DNA of 64,000 bases. It comes from Aquisalimonas sp. 2447. Its GTDB lineage: Bacteria > Pseudomonadota > Gammaproteobacteria > Nitrococcales > Aquisalimonadaceae. Of the stretch, positions 1 to 10,945 are shown one piece after another. Each line of letters begins with the position of its first letter. Position 1 is the first letter of the stretch. The DNA is taken from assembly GCF_012044895.1 (NCBI RefSeq), contig NZ_CP050695.1, positions 3,750,501-3,814,500 of the forward strand. Reading direction: 5' to 3'. The translations under genes and the position numbers were made by a program. The notes beneath the pieces were generated by a model. That model searched no databases, was not told the origin of the DNA, and saw nothing but the letters and a program-made list of their open reading frames with translations.

Positions 1-2564
1 TTCTGCTCCCGCATGCGCTCGCGCATGTCGCGCACTTCACGGCGAAGTTTGTCGGGGTCGCGCTCCCGGGTGAGCAGCTCCCGGCGGATGGCGTCAAATC
101 CCTCCCCCAGCGCCGGTGACCCGGCCACGAAGCGTGCCCGCACCAGGGCCTGATGTTCCCAGGTCCAGGCCTGCTCGCGCTGGTACTCGTGGTAAGCGTC
201 CAGGCTGGTCGCCAGCAGCCCTGCGCGACCACTGGGCCGCAGACGGGTATCCACCTCGTAGAGCACGCCGCCCGCCATGGTCGCCCCGAGGATGTGAATG
301 ATGCGCTGGGCGAGCCGCATGAAGAAGACGTTGTTGTCCACCTGGCGTTCGCCATCGGTGACCTGCCGCTCGCCGCGGCTGTCGTGGACGAAGACCACGT
401 CCAGGTCCGACCCGTAGCCGAGTTCCAGGCCACCGAGCTTGCCGTAGGCGATGATGGCGAACCCCGGGTGACAGGTCTCGCCATCCACCACGCAGGTGGG
501 TTTGCCGTGCCGGGATTCCAGATGACTCCAGGCGAGATCCAGCACCTCGTTGAGCACGACTTCGGCGATGTCCACCAGGTGGTCGCTGACCACCATCAGC
601 GGCGTCACGCCGGCCACGTCCGAGGCGGCGACACGCAGGGTATTGGCCTGCTTGAACTGCCGCAGCACCTCCATGCGCTGCTCCAGGTCGTCACCGGGAT
701 AGGCGTCCAGCCGCTCGCGCAGCTCCTGGGCCAGCGCCTGGCGCCGCAGGGGCGCATACAGGGTGCGCGGGTCGAGCAGTTCATCCAGGAGCATGGGGTA
801 GCGGGCCAGGTGGCGGGCGATCCAGGGGCTGGCCGAGCACAGTTTCACCAGCTGGGACAGTGCCATGGGATGCTCCACCAGCAGGGCCAGATAGGCCGTG
901 CGGCGAACGATGGCCTCCAGGAGGTCCAGCACCCGCGCCAGAGTCGCATCCGGGCGTTCGGCTGCGGCGGTGGCACCCAGCATCAGAGGCATCAGGCGAT
1001 CCAGTCGGCCGCGGCCGGTTTCCGTCAATGCGCGGCAATGGGAGCCGTTGCGGAATGCCTCCAGGCGCTCGAGGGACTCCGCGGGCCGGGCGAAACCGTT
1101 GGCCTGGAGCGCTTCGGTGGCGCGCTCTCCGGTGACGGCCTGGCCCCAGACGTCGCCGATGTCCACCTCGTCGTCGGTGCCGCCGCCGTCATGCTCGGCC
1201 TGGGGGGCGGCGAAGACCTGCTCGAAGTGGTCATGAACATGCCGGCGGACGGTGTCGAGGCGTTCCTTGAAGCTTTCCCAGCGATCGAAGCCCATGCCGT
1301 AGGCGATGCGCTGCTGCTCCAGCGTTTCTTCCGGCAGCTCATGGGTCTGTTTGTCGTTAATGGCCTGCAGGCGGTTCTCCGTGCGCCGCAGGAACTCGTA
1401 GCCCTCCAGCAGTTCGCGGACGGCAAACCCGGGAAGTTCATTATGCTGCCCGAGGTATTCCAGTACGCGGATGATGCTGCGCTCCTGCAGACCGCGCTCG
1501 CGGCCGCCGCGGATCAGCTGGAAGGCCTGGCCGACGAACTCCACCTCGCGGATGCCACCGGCGCCGAGCTTGATGTTGTGTTCCAGGCGCCGGCGTTTCA
1601 CCTCGGCGGCGATCATGGCCTTCATCTCGCGCAGGGACTCCAGCGCCCCGTAGTCCAGATAGCGGCGGTAAACGAACGGGCGAAGGGCCTTGAGCAACGC
1701 GTCGCCCGCCTCCTGGTCGCCACCGACGACCCGGGCCTTGATCATGGCGTAACGCTCCCACTCGCGGCCCTGGGACTCGTAATAGGTCTCCAGCTGATCG
1801 CTGTGCATCACCAGTGGCCCGGAATCGCCGTAGGGGCGCAGGCGCATGTCAACGCGGAAAACGAAGCCGCTCACCATGCGGGCGTTGAGGGAGTTGATCA
1901 GCTTCTGCCCCAGGCGGGTAAAGAACTGCTGATTGTCCAGCGGCTTGCGCTCGCCGTCCGTCTCACCCGGTTCGGTGAAGCCGAAGATCAGGTCAATATC
2001 CGAGGAATAATTCAGCTCGCGCCCCCCGAGCTTGCCCATGCCCAACACATAGAACCCCACGGGTTCGCCGTTGGCATCCCGCGGCGTCCCGTGCCGCTCC
2101 TCCAGCCAGGCCCGGTGCCAGGCCAGCGCACCGTCAATGCAGGCATCGGCATGATCGGACAGTTCGCGGAGAGTCTCCTGCAACCCGGCCCAGCCCGCCA
2201 GGTCACGCCAGGCGATGCGTACCATCTCCCGGCGTCGGAACCGGCGCAGGGCGCCGTTCAGTGCATCCTCATCGGCAACATCGCGGAGCTGCCCGGTCAG
2301 TCGCGCAGCGTACTCGCCGTCGTCGTAGTGGCGCTCGAGATCCCCGCTGGCCACCAGTTCCGCGAGCATGTCCGGATCCCGCATGCAGGCGGCGGCAACA
2401 AAGGGACTGCATGCCCAGACCGTCGGCAGGGACTGCAAGGCCAGGTCGGAGTCCGGCAGCTCGCCCACATCCTGATAGTCCGCCAGCCACTCGGCCACCT
2501 GCTTGCGCAGGTTCTGCGGCAGGCGGGACATGGCGCGGTCGATGAGTTCTCGGGTCTGGCTCAC
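1..2564 (-). CDS. glnE: Bifunctional glutamine synthetase adenylyltransferase/adenylyl-removing enzyme, 3' end outside window
   Basis: GlnE adds AMP to glutamine synthetase and removes it, under control of PII, and so tunes ammonium assimilation in the cytoplasm. About 854 codons are inside the window; the family is usually about 950 residues, so roughly the last 100 lie beyond the left edge. Both catalytic halves are visible: the N-terminal deadenylylase motif GMGKLGGRELNYSSDIDLIF begins at residue 175, and the second active site (AYGKLGGLELGYGSDLDVVF) is encoded near 385-450. I chose the GTG at 2564 because AGGAG (2572-2576) sits 7 nt upstream; ATG at 2531 is a weaker alternative. The gene is transcribed away from groEL and separated from it by a repeat and a terminator. 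A long antisense frame lies opposite but has no recognisable product. Confidence 0.95.
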   Translation of the reverse strand, partial: MSQTRELIDRAMSRLPQNLRKQVAEWLADYQDVGELPDSDLALQSLPTVWACSPFVAAACMRDPDMLAELVASGDLERHYDDGEYAARLTGQLRDVADEDALNGALRRFRRREMVRIAWRDLAGWAGLQETLRELSDHADACIDGALAWHRAWLEERHGTPRDANGEPVGFYVLGMGKLGGRELNYSSDIDLIFGFTEPGETDGERKPLDNQQFFTRLGQKLINSLNARMVSGFVFRVDMRLRPYGDSGPLVMHSDQLETYYESQGREWERYAMIKARVVGGDQEAGDALLKALRPFVYRRYLDYGALESLREMKAMIAAEVKRRRLEHNIKLGAGGIREVEFVGQAFQLIRGGRERGLQERSIIRVLEYLGQHNELPGFAVRELLEGYEFLRRTENRLQAINDKQTHELPEETLEQQRIAYGMGFDRWESFKERLDTVRRHVHDHFEQVFAAPQAEHDGGGTDDEVDIGDVWGQAVTGERATEALQANGFARPAESLERLEAFRNGSHCRALTETGRGRLDRLMPLMLGATAAAERPDATLARVLDLLEAIVRRTAYLALLVEHPMALSQLVKLCSASPWIARHLARYPMLLDELLDPRTLYAPLRRQALAQELRERLDAYPGDDLEQRMEVLRQFKQANTLRVAASDVAGVTPLMVVSDHLVDIAEVVLNEVLDLAWSHLESRHGKPTCVVDGETCHPGFAIIAYGKLGGLELGYGSDLDVVFVHDSRGERQVTDGERQVDNNVFFMRLAQRIIHILGATMAGGVLYEVDTRLRPSGRAGLLATSLDAYHEYQREQAWTWEHQALVRARFVAGSPALGEGFDAIRRELLTRERDPDKLRREVRDMRERMREQ

Positions 2565-2686
2565 GGACGGACTCCTGGTTGGGTCGGGGTGCGCAGGAGA
2601 CGGCGGCTCCATGCCTGGATCGTACTGGCCCGACTGCAGGGGAATCCACCCTTGGGCGGGGAATACGCCAGCGACACCGGTAGAAA

Positions 2687-2723
2687 CGTGGACTGCCGCG
2701 TCGCTTCGCTCCTCGCAGTGACG
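2687..2723. repeat. Dispersed repeat of the TGCGAGGAGCGAAGCGACGC type
   Basis: Read on the minus strand this stretch has the form TGCGAGGAGCGAAGCGACGC followed by GGCAGTCC, which I recognise as a short intergenic repeat seen in many unrelated bacterial genomes. It lies between the glnE start and the groEL terminator and has no coding sense. Only one copy is present in this window, so its repeat status rests on general knowledge. Confidence 0.5.
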
Positions 2724-2744
2724 GGTGGCGTGGTCGCCGCGCGC

Positions 2745-2774
2745 AAAAAAAAGCCCCGCCGGAGCGGGGCTTTC
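2745..2774 (-). terminator. Rho-independent terminator of groESL
   Basis: On the minus strand a 7-bp GC stem (GCCCCGC/GCGGGGC) with loop TCCG is followed by an eight-T run. It begins about 30 nt beyond the groEL stop, so it closes the groESL transcript. Confidence 0.9.
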
Positions 2775-2803
2775 AGGGCTACGGGCGCTGGGCGCCGAGC
2801 GGC

Positions 2804-4465
<1,662 letters not shown>

Positions 4466-4516
4466 TTATTCCTCTTGCGCTGCGTTATCCGGTAATACGG
4501 GTGGCGGCGTCTCGCC

Positions 4517-4807
4517 TCAGCCCTCGATCACGGCCATGACGTCTTCTTCACGCATGACCAGCAGGTCTTCACCCTCGACCTTGACCTCGGTGCCGGCGTA
4601 CTTGCCGAACAGCACCTTGTCGCCGACTTTCACGTCCAGCGGGCGGACCTCACCGTTGTCCTGGGCCTTGCCCTTGCCGACGGCCACGATTTCACCCTTG
4701 ATGGGCTTCTCGGCGGCACTGTCGGGGATCACGATGCCACCCGGCGTGGTGCGCTCTTCTTCCATACGCTTGATGATCACGCGATCATGCAAAGGACGGA
4801 TATTCAT
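4517..4807 (-). CDS. groES: Co-chaperonin GroES (10 kDa)
   Basis: GroES caps the GroEL ring during the folding cycle. The 96 residues are full length (E. coli 97). It begins [14 protein letters not shown] and carries the mobile-loop region around [15 protein letters not shown]. It is the first gene of groESL; the leader contains GGAGAGAGG just upstream of the ATG as a strong ribosome site. A promoter and CIRCE lie 55-110 nt upstream of its start. Confidence 0.99.
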   Translation of the reverse strand: MNIRPLHDRVIIKRMEEERTTPGGIVIPDSAAEKPIKGEIVAVGKGKAQDNGEVRPLDVKVGDKVLFGKYAGTEVKVEGEDLLVMREEDVMAVIEG

Positions 4808-4862
4808 CGACCTCTCTCCTAATGAGTTGGCGGGCGAATGCCCGTTTGCCTACCTAGTGTTG

Positions 4863-4889
4863 TTAGCACTCTATCCAAGTGAGTGCTAA
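4863..4889 (-). promoter_or_regulatory. CIRCE operator (HrcA-binding inverted repeat)
   Basis: The sequence is TTAGCACTC, nine bases, GAGTGCTAA, an exact match to the CIRCE consensus with its 9-bp spacer. It covers the expected transcription start of groESL, so HrcA bound here would block initiation until heat or misfolded protein titrates GroEL. hrcA itself is not in the window. Confidence 0.97.
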
Positions 4890-4916
4890 TGATAATCACG
4901 ACTGCCAGTCAGTCAA
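4889..4916 (-). promoter_or_regulatory. Sigma-70-type promoter of groESL
   Basis: On the minus strand TTGACT (4916-4911) and TATCAT (4894-4889) each match the consensus at five of six bases and are separated by 16 bp. The start point falls inside the CIRCE element, the classical arrangement for HrcA repression. A sigma-32 site was not recognised. Confidence 0.75.
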
Positions 4917-5038
4917 GGGTTCGGGCTGCGCCCGGCGCATCGGCATACCTCTAGCTGGCTGGTGGCGCAGTGATGGGGGCTGCACTGGTACAATTCAACG
5001 CCACACCGGAAACACGGCCTGCTGAGGAGGGACAGAAC

Positions 5039-5374
5039 ATGGACAGCGAACACTTGATGGCTTTCTGCACCTGCCCGAACCCCGAGGTAGCGAGCGAGAT
5101 CGCGGAGACCCTGATCGGCGACGGCCACGCCGCCTGCGCCAACATTGTCCCCGGCCTCACGTCCGTGTACGCCTGGAAGGGCGAGGTGCACCGGGACGCG
5201 GAGACGCTACTGATCATGAAGACCACCCGGGTCGCCTGGCGGCGGCTGGAGGAGACCATCCTGCGACTGCACCCGGACGAACTTCCGGAGATCATCGCGG
5301 TCCCTGTGACGCGGGGGCTGAACGATTACCTGGCCTGGGTGACCTATCAGACGGATGGCGGAAACAGGGACTAA
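5039..5374 (+). CDS. cutA: Divalent-cation tolerance protein CutA
   Basis: CutA is a small trimeric protein linked to copper and divalent-metal tolerance; its biochemical role is unsettled. The 111-residue product has the family pattern, CTCPNPEVASEIAE then HAACANIVPG.TSVYAWKGE, and the C-terminal LPEIIAVPVTRGLNDYLAW. The ATG at 5039 is chosen because GAGGAGG lies 8 nt upstream; an upstream in-frame start at 4970 lacks this and adds residues unlike the family. It is followed after only 6 nt by dsbD, a neighbour relation also found in enterobacteria, so the two are probably co-transcribed. It diverges from groES. Confidence 0.95.
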   Translation: MDSEHLMAFCTCPNPEVASEIAETLIGDGHAACANIVPGLTSVYAWKGEVHRDAETLLIMKTTRVAWRRLEETILRLHPDELPEIIAVPVTRGLNDYLAWVTYQTDGGNRD

Positions 5375-5380
5375 TAAAGG

Positions 5381-7219
5381 ATGAAGCGCGCGCTTGTCTT
5401 CCTGTGCCTGCTGGCACTGCTGCTCAGCACGCCTGTTGCGGCGCAGGAACGTGGCGGACTGGCCGGACTGTTCGGCGGTGGCGGCAATAGCGGCGGGCTG
5501 CTGCCGCCGGAGGAAGCATTCCCGTTCTCGGCGGAACTGGTGGCCGAGGACGTCATTGTCGCCCGCTGGGACACCGTTGAAGGCTACTACCTCTACCGTG
5601 ACCGCTTCGACTTCGAGCTCCAGGACAGCGACAACGACATCGCCGGCTTCGAGCTGCCCGAGGGCCATGTGGTGGACGACCCGAACTTCGGGCGCATGGA
5701 GGTCTACTACGAACCGGTGGAGGTCTACCTGCGTCTCGACAAGCCCGCCGGCGAGTCGCTGACCCTGACCGCCCACTACCAGGGCTGCAACGAAGACACC
5801 GGGGTCTGCTACCCGCCGCTGTCCAGTGACTTCTCCCTCGCCGGCGGTGTCAGTGATGCCGGCATCGGCGCGGGCGCCGGGGGCGGCGGCCCGCCAGCCG
5901 CGGGGGGTGGCGACCCGCTCAGCCAGCTCCTCTCCGGCGGCAACCTGTGGCTGATCCTTGGCGGTTTCTTCGTCGCCGGACTGCTGCTGGCGTTCACCGC
6001 CTGCATGTACCCGCTCATCCCTATCCTCTCGGGGCTCATCGCCGGCGAAGGCGAACGGCGCAGTGCGACCCGCGGCTTCTGGCTGTCCCTGGTGTTCATC
6101 CAGGCGACAGCCATCACCTATGCCATCGCCGGCGCCGCCGCCGGCATGACCGGCGCCGCCATCCAGGCGGACCTGCAAAGCCCCTGGGTGCTCGGCAGCT
6201 TCGCCGCGGTGTTCGTTCTGCTGGCCCTGGCCATGTTCGGGCTCTACGACCTGCGCATGCCGGCGGGCATTCAGACGCGGCTCGACGCCATGTCCCGCCG
6301 TCAGCGTGGCGGCAGCTTCCTTGGTGCCGGCGTCATGGGGATTCTCTCGGCCCTGATCGTGGGTGCCTGCTCGGGACCGGCACTGATCGCCGCGCTGGTG
6401 TTCATCAGCAACACCGGGGACGCCCTGGTGGGTGGCCTGGCGCTCTTCGCCATGGGGAACGGCATGGGCCTTCCCCTGCTGGTAGTCGGCACCGCGCTTG
6501 GCCGCTGGCTGCCGCGCTCAGGCCTCTGGATGGTGCGCATCAAGCAGCTCTTCGGGGTCGTCTTCCTGGCCGTGGCGCTGTGGATGGTGGACCGTTTCCT
6601 GCCCGGCCCCATCACCCTCGGCCTCTGGGCCGTGCTGCTCGTCGGCGTCGCCGTGTGGCTGGGTGTGCTGGACCGCAGCGACGGCGACGCCGGCCTGCTG
6701 CGCCGCGGTCAGCAGTTTGCCGGTGTACTGCTGGTGATCTGGAGTATCGCCCTGCTGCTGGGGGCCGCAGCCGGTGGTTCCCGCTTCTGGCAACCGCTGC
6801 AGCCATTGACCCAGGGGGCGCCAGCCTCTTCCGAGCAACAGAAAGCCGGGTGGGAGGACGTGGACAGCCTGGGCGAGCTCGAGGCCGCCATCAGCGAAGC
6901 CGGCGCCCGCGGGCAGGCCACGGTGGTGGATTTCTACGCCGACTGGTGTGTCTACTGCGTGCAACTGGAAGAGCGCACCTTCCCGGACCCGGACGTGGTC
7001 GCAGCGCTGGCCGACAAGCAGCTCCTGCGCGTTGACGTCACCGCCATGAACGACGACCACCGCGAGCTCCTGCAGACCCTGGACGTCTTCCTGCCGCCGG
7101 CGGTGCTGTTCTACGACACTGATGGCAATGAGCACCGTGAGCAGCGGGTGGTGGGCTTCCTGTCCCCCGACGATTTTGTCGATCGTACCCGCAACGCTTA
7201 CGGCAACAGCCAACCTTGA
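5381..7219 (+). CDS. dsbD: Thiol:disulfide interchange protein DsbD
   Basis: DsbD carries electrons from cytoplasmic thioredoxin across the inner membrane to periplasmic DsbC/DsbG and to cytochrome c maturation. The 612 residues (E. coli 565) show a signal peptide (1-22), an unusual Gly-rich linker (about 23-41), the N-terminal periplasmic domain with its cysteine pair C136/C143 in CNEDTGVCYPPL, a central eight-helix membrane domain with the FTACMYP and VGACSGP cysteines, and a C-terminal thioredoxin domain with WCVYC (C523, C526). All six redox cysteines are present. It sits between cutA and a TlpA-like thioredoxin, forming a short redox operon; the start has AAAGG immediately upstream. Confidence 0.97.
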   Translation: MKRALVFLCLLALLLSTPVAAQERGGLAGLFGGGGNSGGLLPPEEAFPFSAELVAEDVIVARWDTVEGYYLYRDRFDFELQDSDNDIAGFELPEGHVVDDPNFGRMEVYYEPVEVYLRLDKPAGESLTLTAHYQGCNEDTGVCYPPLSSDFSLAGGVSDAGIGAGAGGGGPPAAGGGDPLSQLLSGGNLWLILGGFFVAGLLLAFTACMYPLIPILSGLIAGEGERRSATRGFWLSLVFIQATAITYAIAGAAAGMTGAAIQADLQSPWVLGSFAAVFVLLALAMFGLYDLRMPAGIQTRLDAMSRRQRGGSFLGAGVMGILSALIVGACSGPALIAALVFISNTGDALVGGLALFAMGNGMGLPLLVVGTALGRWLPRSGLWMVRIKQLFGVVFLAVALWMVDRFLPGPITLGLWAVLLVGVAVWLGVLDRSDGDAGLLRRGQQFAGVLLVIWSIALLLGAAAGGSRFWQPLQPLTQGAPASSEQQKAGWEDVDSLGELEAAISEAGARGQATVVDFYADWCVYCVQLEERTFPDPDVVAALADKQLLRVDVTAMNDDHRELLQTLDVFLPPAVLFYDTDGNEHREQRVVGFLSPDDFVDRTRNAYGNSQP

Positions 7220-7240
7220 ACCACTGACCGCTGATAAACC

Positions 7241-7771
7241 ATGCCTGAGACCAGCACACCCCGCAGCCACCGCTGGCTGTTCATCGCAGCCATTGTCATC
7301 GGCCTGGCCGCCGCCGGCGGCGGCGTCGCCACCTGGCAGCTTTGGTTCCAGCCGGAGATTCGCCCCGCCTTCACGCTGCCGGATCTCGACGACGAACCGC
7401 GCAGCATCACGGAGTGGGATGGCGACCTGATCGTGCTGAACTTCTGGGCCACCTGGTGCCCGCCCTGCGTCAAGGAGATCCCGGTGTTCACGGCACTGCA
7501 GGAGGAGTACCAGGACCAGGGGGTGCAGTTCGTCGGCGTGGCCATCGACCGGCTGGAGGACGCGCGGGAGTTCTATGATGAACTCGACATGAACTACCCC
7601 AGCCTGTACGGCGTCAACGACGCCATGGACATCAACGAGGCCTACGGCAACGAACTGGGAACCCTGCCCTACACGGTGATCATTGGCCGCGACGGTGAGA
7701 TCCTGCACCGCTTCCCCCGGGAAGTGACCCGCGAAGAGTTTGAACCGGTCCTGAGGGAGTACCTCGAATAG
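7241..7771 (+). CDS. Membrane-anchored TlpA/ResA-like thioredoxin
   Basis: A periplasm-facing thiol reductase of the TlpA/ResA/peroxiredoxin-like group. The 176 residues begin with a cytoplasmic stub and one membrane anchor (about residues 11-31), followed by a thioredoxin fold with VLNFWATWCPPCVKEIP (C73/C76) and the cis-Pro segment GTLPYTVIIGRDG. The WCPPC active site and lone anchor fit proteins that reduce apocytochromes or oxidised periplasmic thiols. It starts 21 nt after dsbD, which could supply its electrons. The exact substrate cannot be read from the sequence. No gene or clear signal is seen in the 180 bp before aroQ. Confidence 0.9.
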   Translation: MPETSTPRSHRWLFIAAIVIGLAAAGGGVATWQLWFQPEIRPAFTLPDLDDEPRSITEWDGDLIVLNFWATWCPPCVKEIPVFTALQEEYQDQGVQFVGVAIDRLEDAREFYDELDMNYPSLYGVNDAMDINEAYGNELGTLPYTVIIGRDGEILHRFPREVTREEFEPVLREYLE

Positions 7772-7951
7772 GTTGCAGCCGCGCCGCGGGGAAAAACCGG
7801 GAACTGCGTCGAAAATCGCAAAATACGCCGGATCTCGTGGACACACGGGCGCCATTGATTCACAATCCGCCCCATTGCTCCCCGGCCGAATCGGATTCCG
7901 CCGGCCGAACGTCGTGATCGGCGCAGGAGCACACCGTCAGCGGGGGAACGG

Positions 7952-8401
7952 ATGGCTTCCATTCTGGTGCTCAACGGGCCCAATCTGAATCTGCTGGGCC
8001 AGCGGGAGCCCGGCCTGTACGGCACGGAGACACTGGCAGGCATCGAGCGGCGGCTGGCCGAACAGGCCCGCGCCGCCGGCGCTGAACTGGCCTGCATGCA
8101 GAGCAACCACGAAGGGGAACTGGTGGATCGGGTGCACCGGGCCGGCACCGACGGCACCGGCTTCATCATCATCAACCCGGCGGCCCTGACCCATACCAGC
8201 GTGGCATTGCGTGACGCCCTGCTCGGGGTCGGCATCCCATTCATCGAAGTTCATCTGTCCAACGTGCACGCCCGCGAGCCCTTCCGGCAGCACTCCTATC
8301 TGTCGGATGTGGCCGTGGGCGTCATCAGCGGCCTCGGGGCTCGCGGTTACGAGCTGGCGCTGCAGGCAGCGCTCGGACACATCACAGACAACGCGGGATA
8401 A
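7952..8401 (+). CDS. aroQ: Type II 3-dehydroquinate dehydratase
   Basis: AroQ dehydrates 3-dehydroquinate to 3-dehydroshikimate in the shikimate pathway. The 149 residues match the dodecameric type II enzyme: [18 protein letters not shown] at the N-terminus (catalytic Tyr), the [13 protein letters not shown] segment, [16 protein letters not shown], and the ..PFIEVHLSN.. strand before the catalytic His region ([15 protein letters not shown]). GGGGGA stands just upstream of the ATG. The stop is 4 nt before accB, giving the aroQ-accB-accC order common in proteobacteria. Confidence 0.97.
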   Translation: MASILVLNGPNLNLLGQREPGLYGTETLAGIERRLAEQARAAGAELACMQSNHEGELVDRVHRAGTDGTGFIIINPAALTHTSVALRDALLGVGIPFIEVHLSNVHAREPFRQHSYLSDVAVGVISGLGARGYELALQAALGHITDNAG

Positions 8402-8405
8402 CCAC

Positions 8406-8873
8406 ATGGACATTCGCAAGATCAAGCGCCTGATCGAGCTGCTGGAGGAATCCGGCATCAACGAGATCGAGATCAAGGAAGGCGAAGAGTCGGTGCGCAT
8501 CAGTCGTGGCGCGCCGGAAGCACCGCCGCAGATCCAGGCGGCAGCACCCCAGGCACCGGCCCCGGCGCCAGCATCTGCTCCGCAACAGGCGGCCGTGCCG
8601 GAGCCTGCGGAGGAACCAGCCAAGGATGCGCTGCCGGACGGTCATGTGGTGCGCGCCCCCATGGTGGGCACCTTCTACCGCGCGCCCAGCCCGGGCGCCA
8701 AGACCTTCGTGGAAGAGGGCCAACAGGTGAAGGTGGGTGACACCCTGTGCATCATCGAGGCCATGAAGATGTTCAACCAGATCGAGGCGGACAAGGCGGG
8801 CACCGTCGCCGCCATCCTGCTGGAGGAAGGACAGCCGGTGGAGTACGACCAGCCGCTGTTCGTGATCCAGTAA
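8406..8873 (+). CDS. accB: Biotin carboxyl carrier protein of acetyl-CoA carboxylase
   Basis: AccB carries CO2 on biotin between biotin carboxylase and carboxyltransferase in the first step of fatty-acid synthesis. The true start is ATG 8406 ([18 protein letters not shown]); the longer open frame upstream is read-through of aroQ in another frame. The 155 residues comprise an N-terminal helical part, an Ala/Pro-rich linker (about 38-75) and the biotinyl domain with [12 protein letters not shown]; the biotinylated lysine is K121. The gene is 4 nt after aroQ and 24 nt before accC. Confidence 0.98.
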   Translation: MDIRKIKRLIELLEESGINEIEIKEGEESVRISRGAPEAPPQIQAAAPQAPAPAPASAPQQAAVPEPAEEPAKDALPDGHVVRAPMVGTFYRAPSPGAKTFVEEGQQVKVGDTLCIIEAMKMFNQIEADKAGTVAAILLEEGQPVEYDQPLFVIQ

Positions 8874-8897
8874 CGCTGACTCCGGGGTTCCCTGCTC

Positions 8898-10241
8898 ATG
8901 CTGGAAAAAGTTCTCATTGCCAACCGCGGCGAGATCGCCCTGCGCATCCTGCGCGCCTGCCGCGAACTCGGCATCCGCACCGTCGCGGCGCACTCCACCG
9001 CCGACCGGGACCTCAAGCACGTGCGCCTGGCGGATGAAACAGTCTGCATCGGCCCGGCCTCGTCCACCGAGAGCTACTTGAACATCCCGGCGCTGGTGAG
9101 TGCCGCCGAGGTGACGGCGTCCGACGCCATTCATCCGGGCTACGGCTTCCTGTCGGAGAACCCGGACTTCGCCGAACGGGTGGAACACTCCGGCTTCACC
9201 TTCATCGGCCCGCTGGCGGAGACCATCCGCGTCATGGGTGATAAGGTCGCGGCCATCGAGGCCATGAAGGCAGCGGGCATCCCCTGTGTTCCCGGCTCCG
9301 ACGGCCCGCTGGATGATGATGAAAGCCGCAATCTCGAGCTGGCGCGGAACATCGGCTACCCGGTGATCATCAAGGCGGCAGGCGGCGGTGGCGGCCGCGG
9401 CATGCGGGTGGTGCACAAGGAGGCCGACCTCCTCGGCGCCATATCGGTGACGCGTAACGAGGCGCGCTCGTCCTTCGGCAACGCCACCGTATACATGGAA
9501 AAGTACCTGGAGAATCCGCGCCACATCGAGATCCAGGTCATCGCCGACCACCACGGCAACGCCATCCATCTGGGTGAGCGGGACTGCTCCATGCAGCGCC
9601 GCCACCAGAAGGTGATCGAGGAGAGCCCCGCACCCGGGCTGACCGAGGAACAGCGCAGTGAAATCGGCGAACGCTGTGCGCTTGCCTGCCGGGAAATCGG
9701 CTACCGCGGCGCCGGCACCTTCGAGTTCCTCTACGAGGACGGCAACTTCTACTTCATCGAGATGAACACACGCATCCAGGTGGAGCACCCGGTCACCGAG
9801 ATGGTCACGGGGGTGGATCTGGTGCGAGAGCAACTGCGGGTGGCATCCGGGGCGCCGCTGTCCTACCGGCAGGAGGACATCGTCGTGCGTGGTCACGCCA
9901 TCGAGTGCCGCATGAACGCCGAGGACCCACGCACCTTCGTACCTTCTCCCGGCAAGATTTCCCAGTACCATGCGCCCGGCGGCCCGGGGGTGCGAGTGGA
10001 TTCGCACATCTACTCCGGCTACAGCGTACCGCCCTATTACGACTCCATGATCGGTAAGCTGATCACCCACGGGGACAGCCGCGAGTCGGCGCTTGCACGC
10101 ATGCGCACGGCGCTGGCGGAGATCGTCATCGGTGGCATCAAGAGCAATATCGCCCTGCACCAGGAACTCCTGCTGGATCCGAATTTCCAGGCGGGCGGCA
10201 CCAACATTCATTACCTGGAGAAGCGCCTGGCGGAGCTCTGA
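8898..10241 (+). CDS. accC: Biotin carboxylase subunit of acetyl-CoA carboxylase
   Basis: AccC carboxylates the biotin of AccB with bicarbonate and ATP. The 447 residues equal the usual length (E. coli 449). It opens [20 protein letters not shown], has the ATP-grasp glycine loop [14 protein letters not shown], the metal/bicarbonate segment [16 protein letters not shown], and the C-terminal domain ending near [10 protein letters not shown]. It ends the aroQ-accB-accC group. The 113 bp before the next gene holds only a weak 7-bp inverted repeat with a long loop. Confidence 0.98.
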   Translation: MLEKVLIANRGEIALRILRACRELGIRTVAAHSTADRDLKHVRLADETVCIGPASSTESYLNIPALVSAAEVTASDAIHPGYGFLSENPDFAERVEHSGFTFIGPLAETIRVMGDKVAAIEAMKAAGIPCVPGSDGPLDDDESRNLELARNIGYPVIIKAAGGGGGRGMRVVHKEADLLGAISVTRNEARSSFGNATVYMEKYLENPRHIEIQVIADHHGNAIHLGERDCSMQRRHQKVIEESPAPGLTEEQRSEIGERCALACREIGYRGAGTFEFLYEDGNFYFIEMNTRIQVEHPVTEMVTGVDLVREQLRVASGAPLSYRQEDIVVRGHAIECRMNAEDPRTFVPSPGKISQYHAPGGPGVRVDSHIYSGYSVPPYYDSMIGKLITHGDSRESALARMRTALAEIVIGGIKSNIALHQELLLDPNFQAGGTNIHYLEKRLAEL

Positions 10242-10354
10242 CGTCCACCGCCGACACTTGCTACCACCGGGGCGGTCGGCGTCTAATCGGCCTCGCCCGG
10301 GCGTGGCCGGCACTTGGCCACGCGTAAACCACGCTGATCAGGCAGGAGAGCACC

Positions 10355-10924
10355 ATGCTGCGTCGCGTCCTTCTGACGCTCGTTCTCCTGGGCACCGCAG
10401 GCAGCCTGCAGGCCCAGGAGCTGGAAATCGCCCTCAGTGACGAGATGGCGGAAGCGATCCTCGCCGATCGCACCTCGCAGGGACGCAATCAGAGCGCCCG
10501 CTACGGCGGTGGCGTGCTCTACAACGAAGACAAGGACCTCCTCGGCCACCTGTTCCTGACAGTGAACAACGAGGTGGAAGGGCGCTGGCAGCCGGTGACC
10601 TTCGGCGTGGGCGTCAAGCTGTACGGCGCCGATCTGGACCGCTCCGAGGAGACCGTGGCGGCGCTGGCCGTCGGCGGCAACGTCGGCATCGGCATCCCGG
10701 CCAACATCCCGCTGGCCGTGGTCCTTCAGGGCTACATTTCCCCCAACATCACCACCGGCGGCGATGCCGACCGCGTCACCGAGGGGCATGTGCGACTGGA
10801 GGCCGAGATCGTCAGCGGGGCCCACGCCTTCGTCGGCTACCGCCAGATCAAGTTCCACATGGACACCTTCCGCGACGAGCGGGTGGACGACGGGCTGCAT
10901 GCGGGGTTGCGGCTCCAGTTCTGA
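10355..10924 (+). CDS. YfaZ-like outer-membrane beta-barrel protein
   Basis: A small predicted porin-like barrel of unknown function. The 189 residues start with a signal peptide cut after LQA (about residue 20), followed by alternating hydrophobic and polar strands (VLYNEDKDLLGHLFLTV, FGVGVKLYGADL, AALAVGGNVGIGIP) and end in ...AGLRLQF, with the terminal Phe needed for outer-membrane assembly. The spacing of strands and the HAFVGYRQIKF stretch resemble the YfaZ family. GGAGAG lies 5 nt before the ATG. It converges with the TauE-type permease. Confidence 0.75.
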   Translation: MLRRVLLTLVLLGTAGSLQAQELEIALSDEMAEAILADRTSQGRNQSARYGGGVLYNEDKDLLGHLFLTVNNEVEGRWQPVTFGVGVKLYGADLDRSEETVAALAVGGNVGIGIPANIPLAVVLQGYISPNITTGGDADRVTEGHVRLEAEIVSGAHAFVGYRQIKFHMDTFRDERVDDGLHAGLRLQF

Positions 10925-10926
10925 GC

Positions 10927-10943
10927 CCGGTGGCCAACACCGG
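10927..10943. terminator. Hairpin between convergent genes
   Basis: CCGGTG-GCCAA-CACCGG forms a 6-bp stem in the 21-bp gap between the YfaZ-like gene and the TauE-type permease. There is no T run on either side, so termination is only plausible. Confidence 0.4.
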
Positions 10944-10945
10944 CG

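Noticed and set aside
8382-10313. 643-codon minus-strand frame opposite accB-accC
   Set aside because: accB and accC are certain; no domain is readable in the antisense product.
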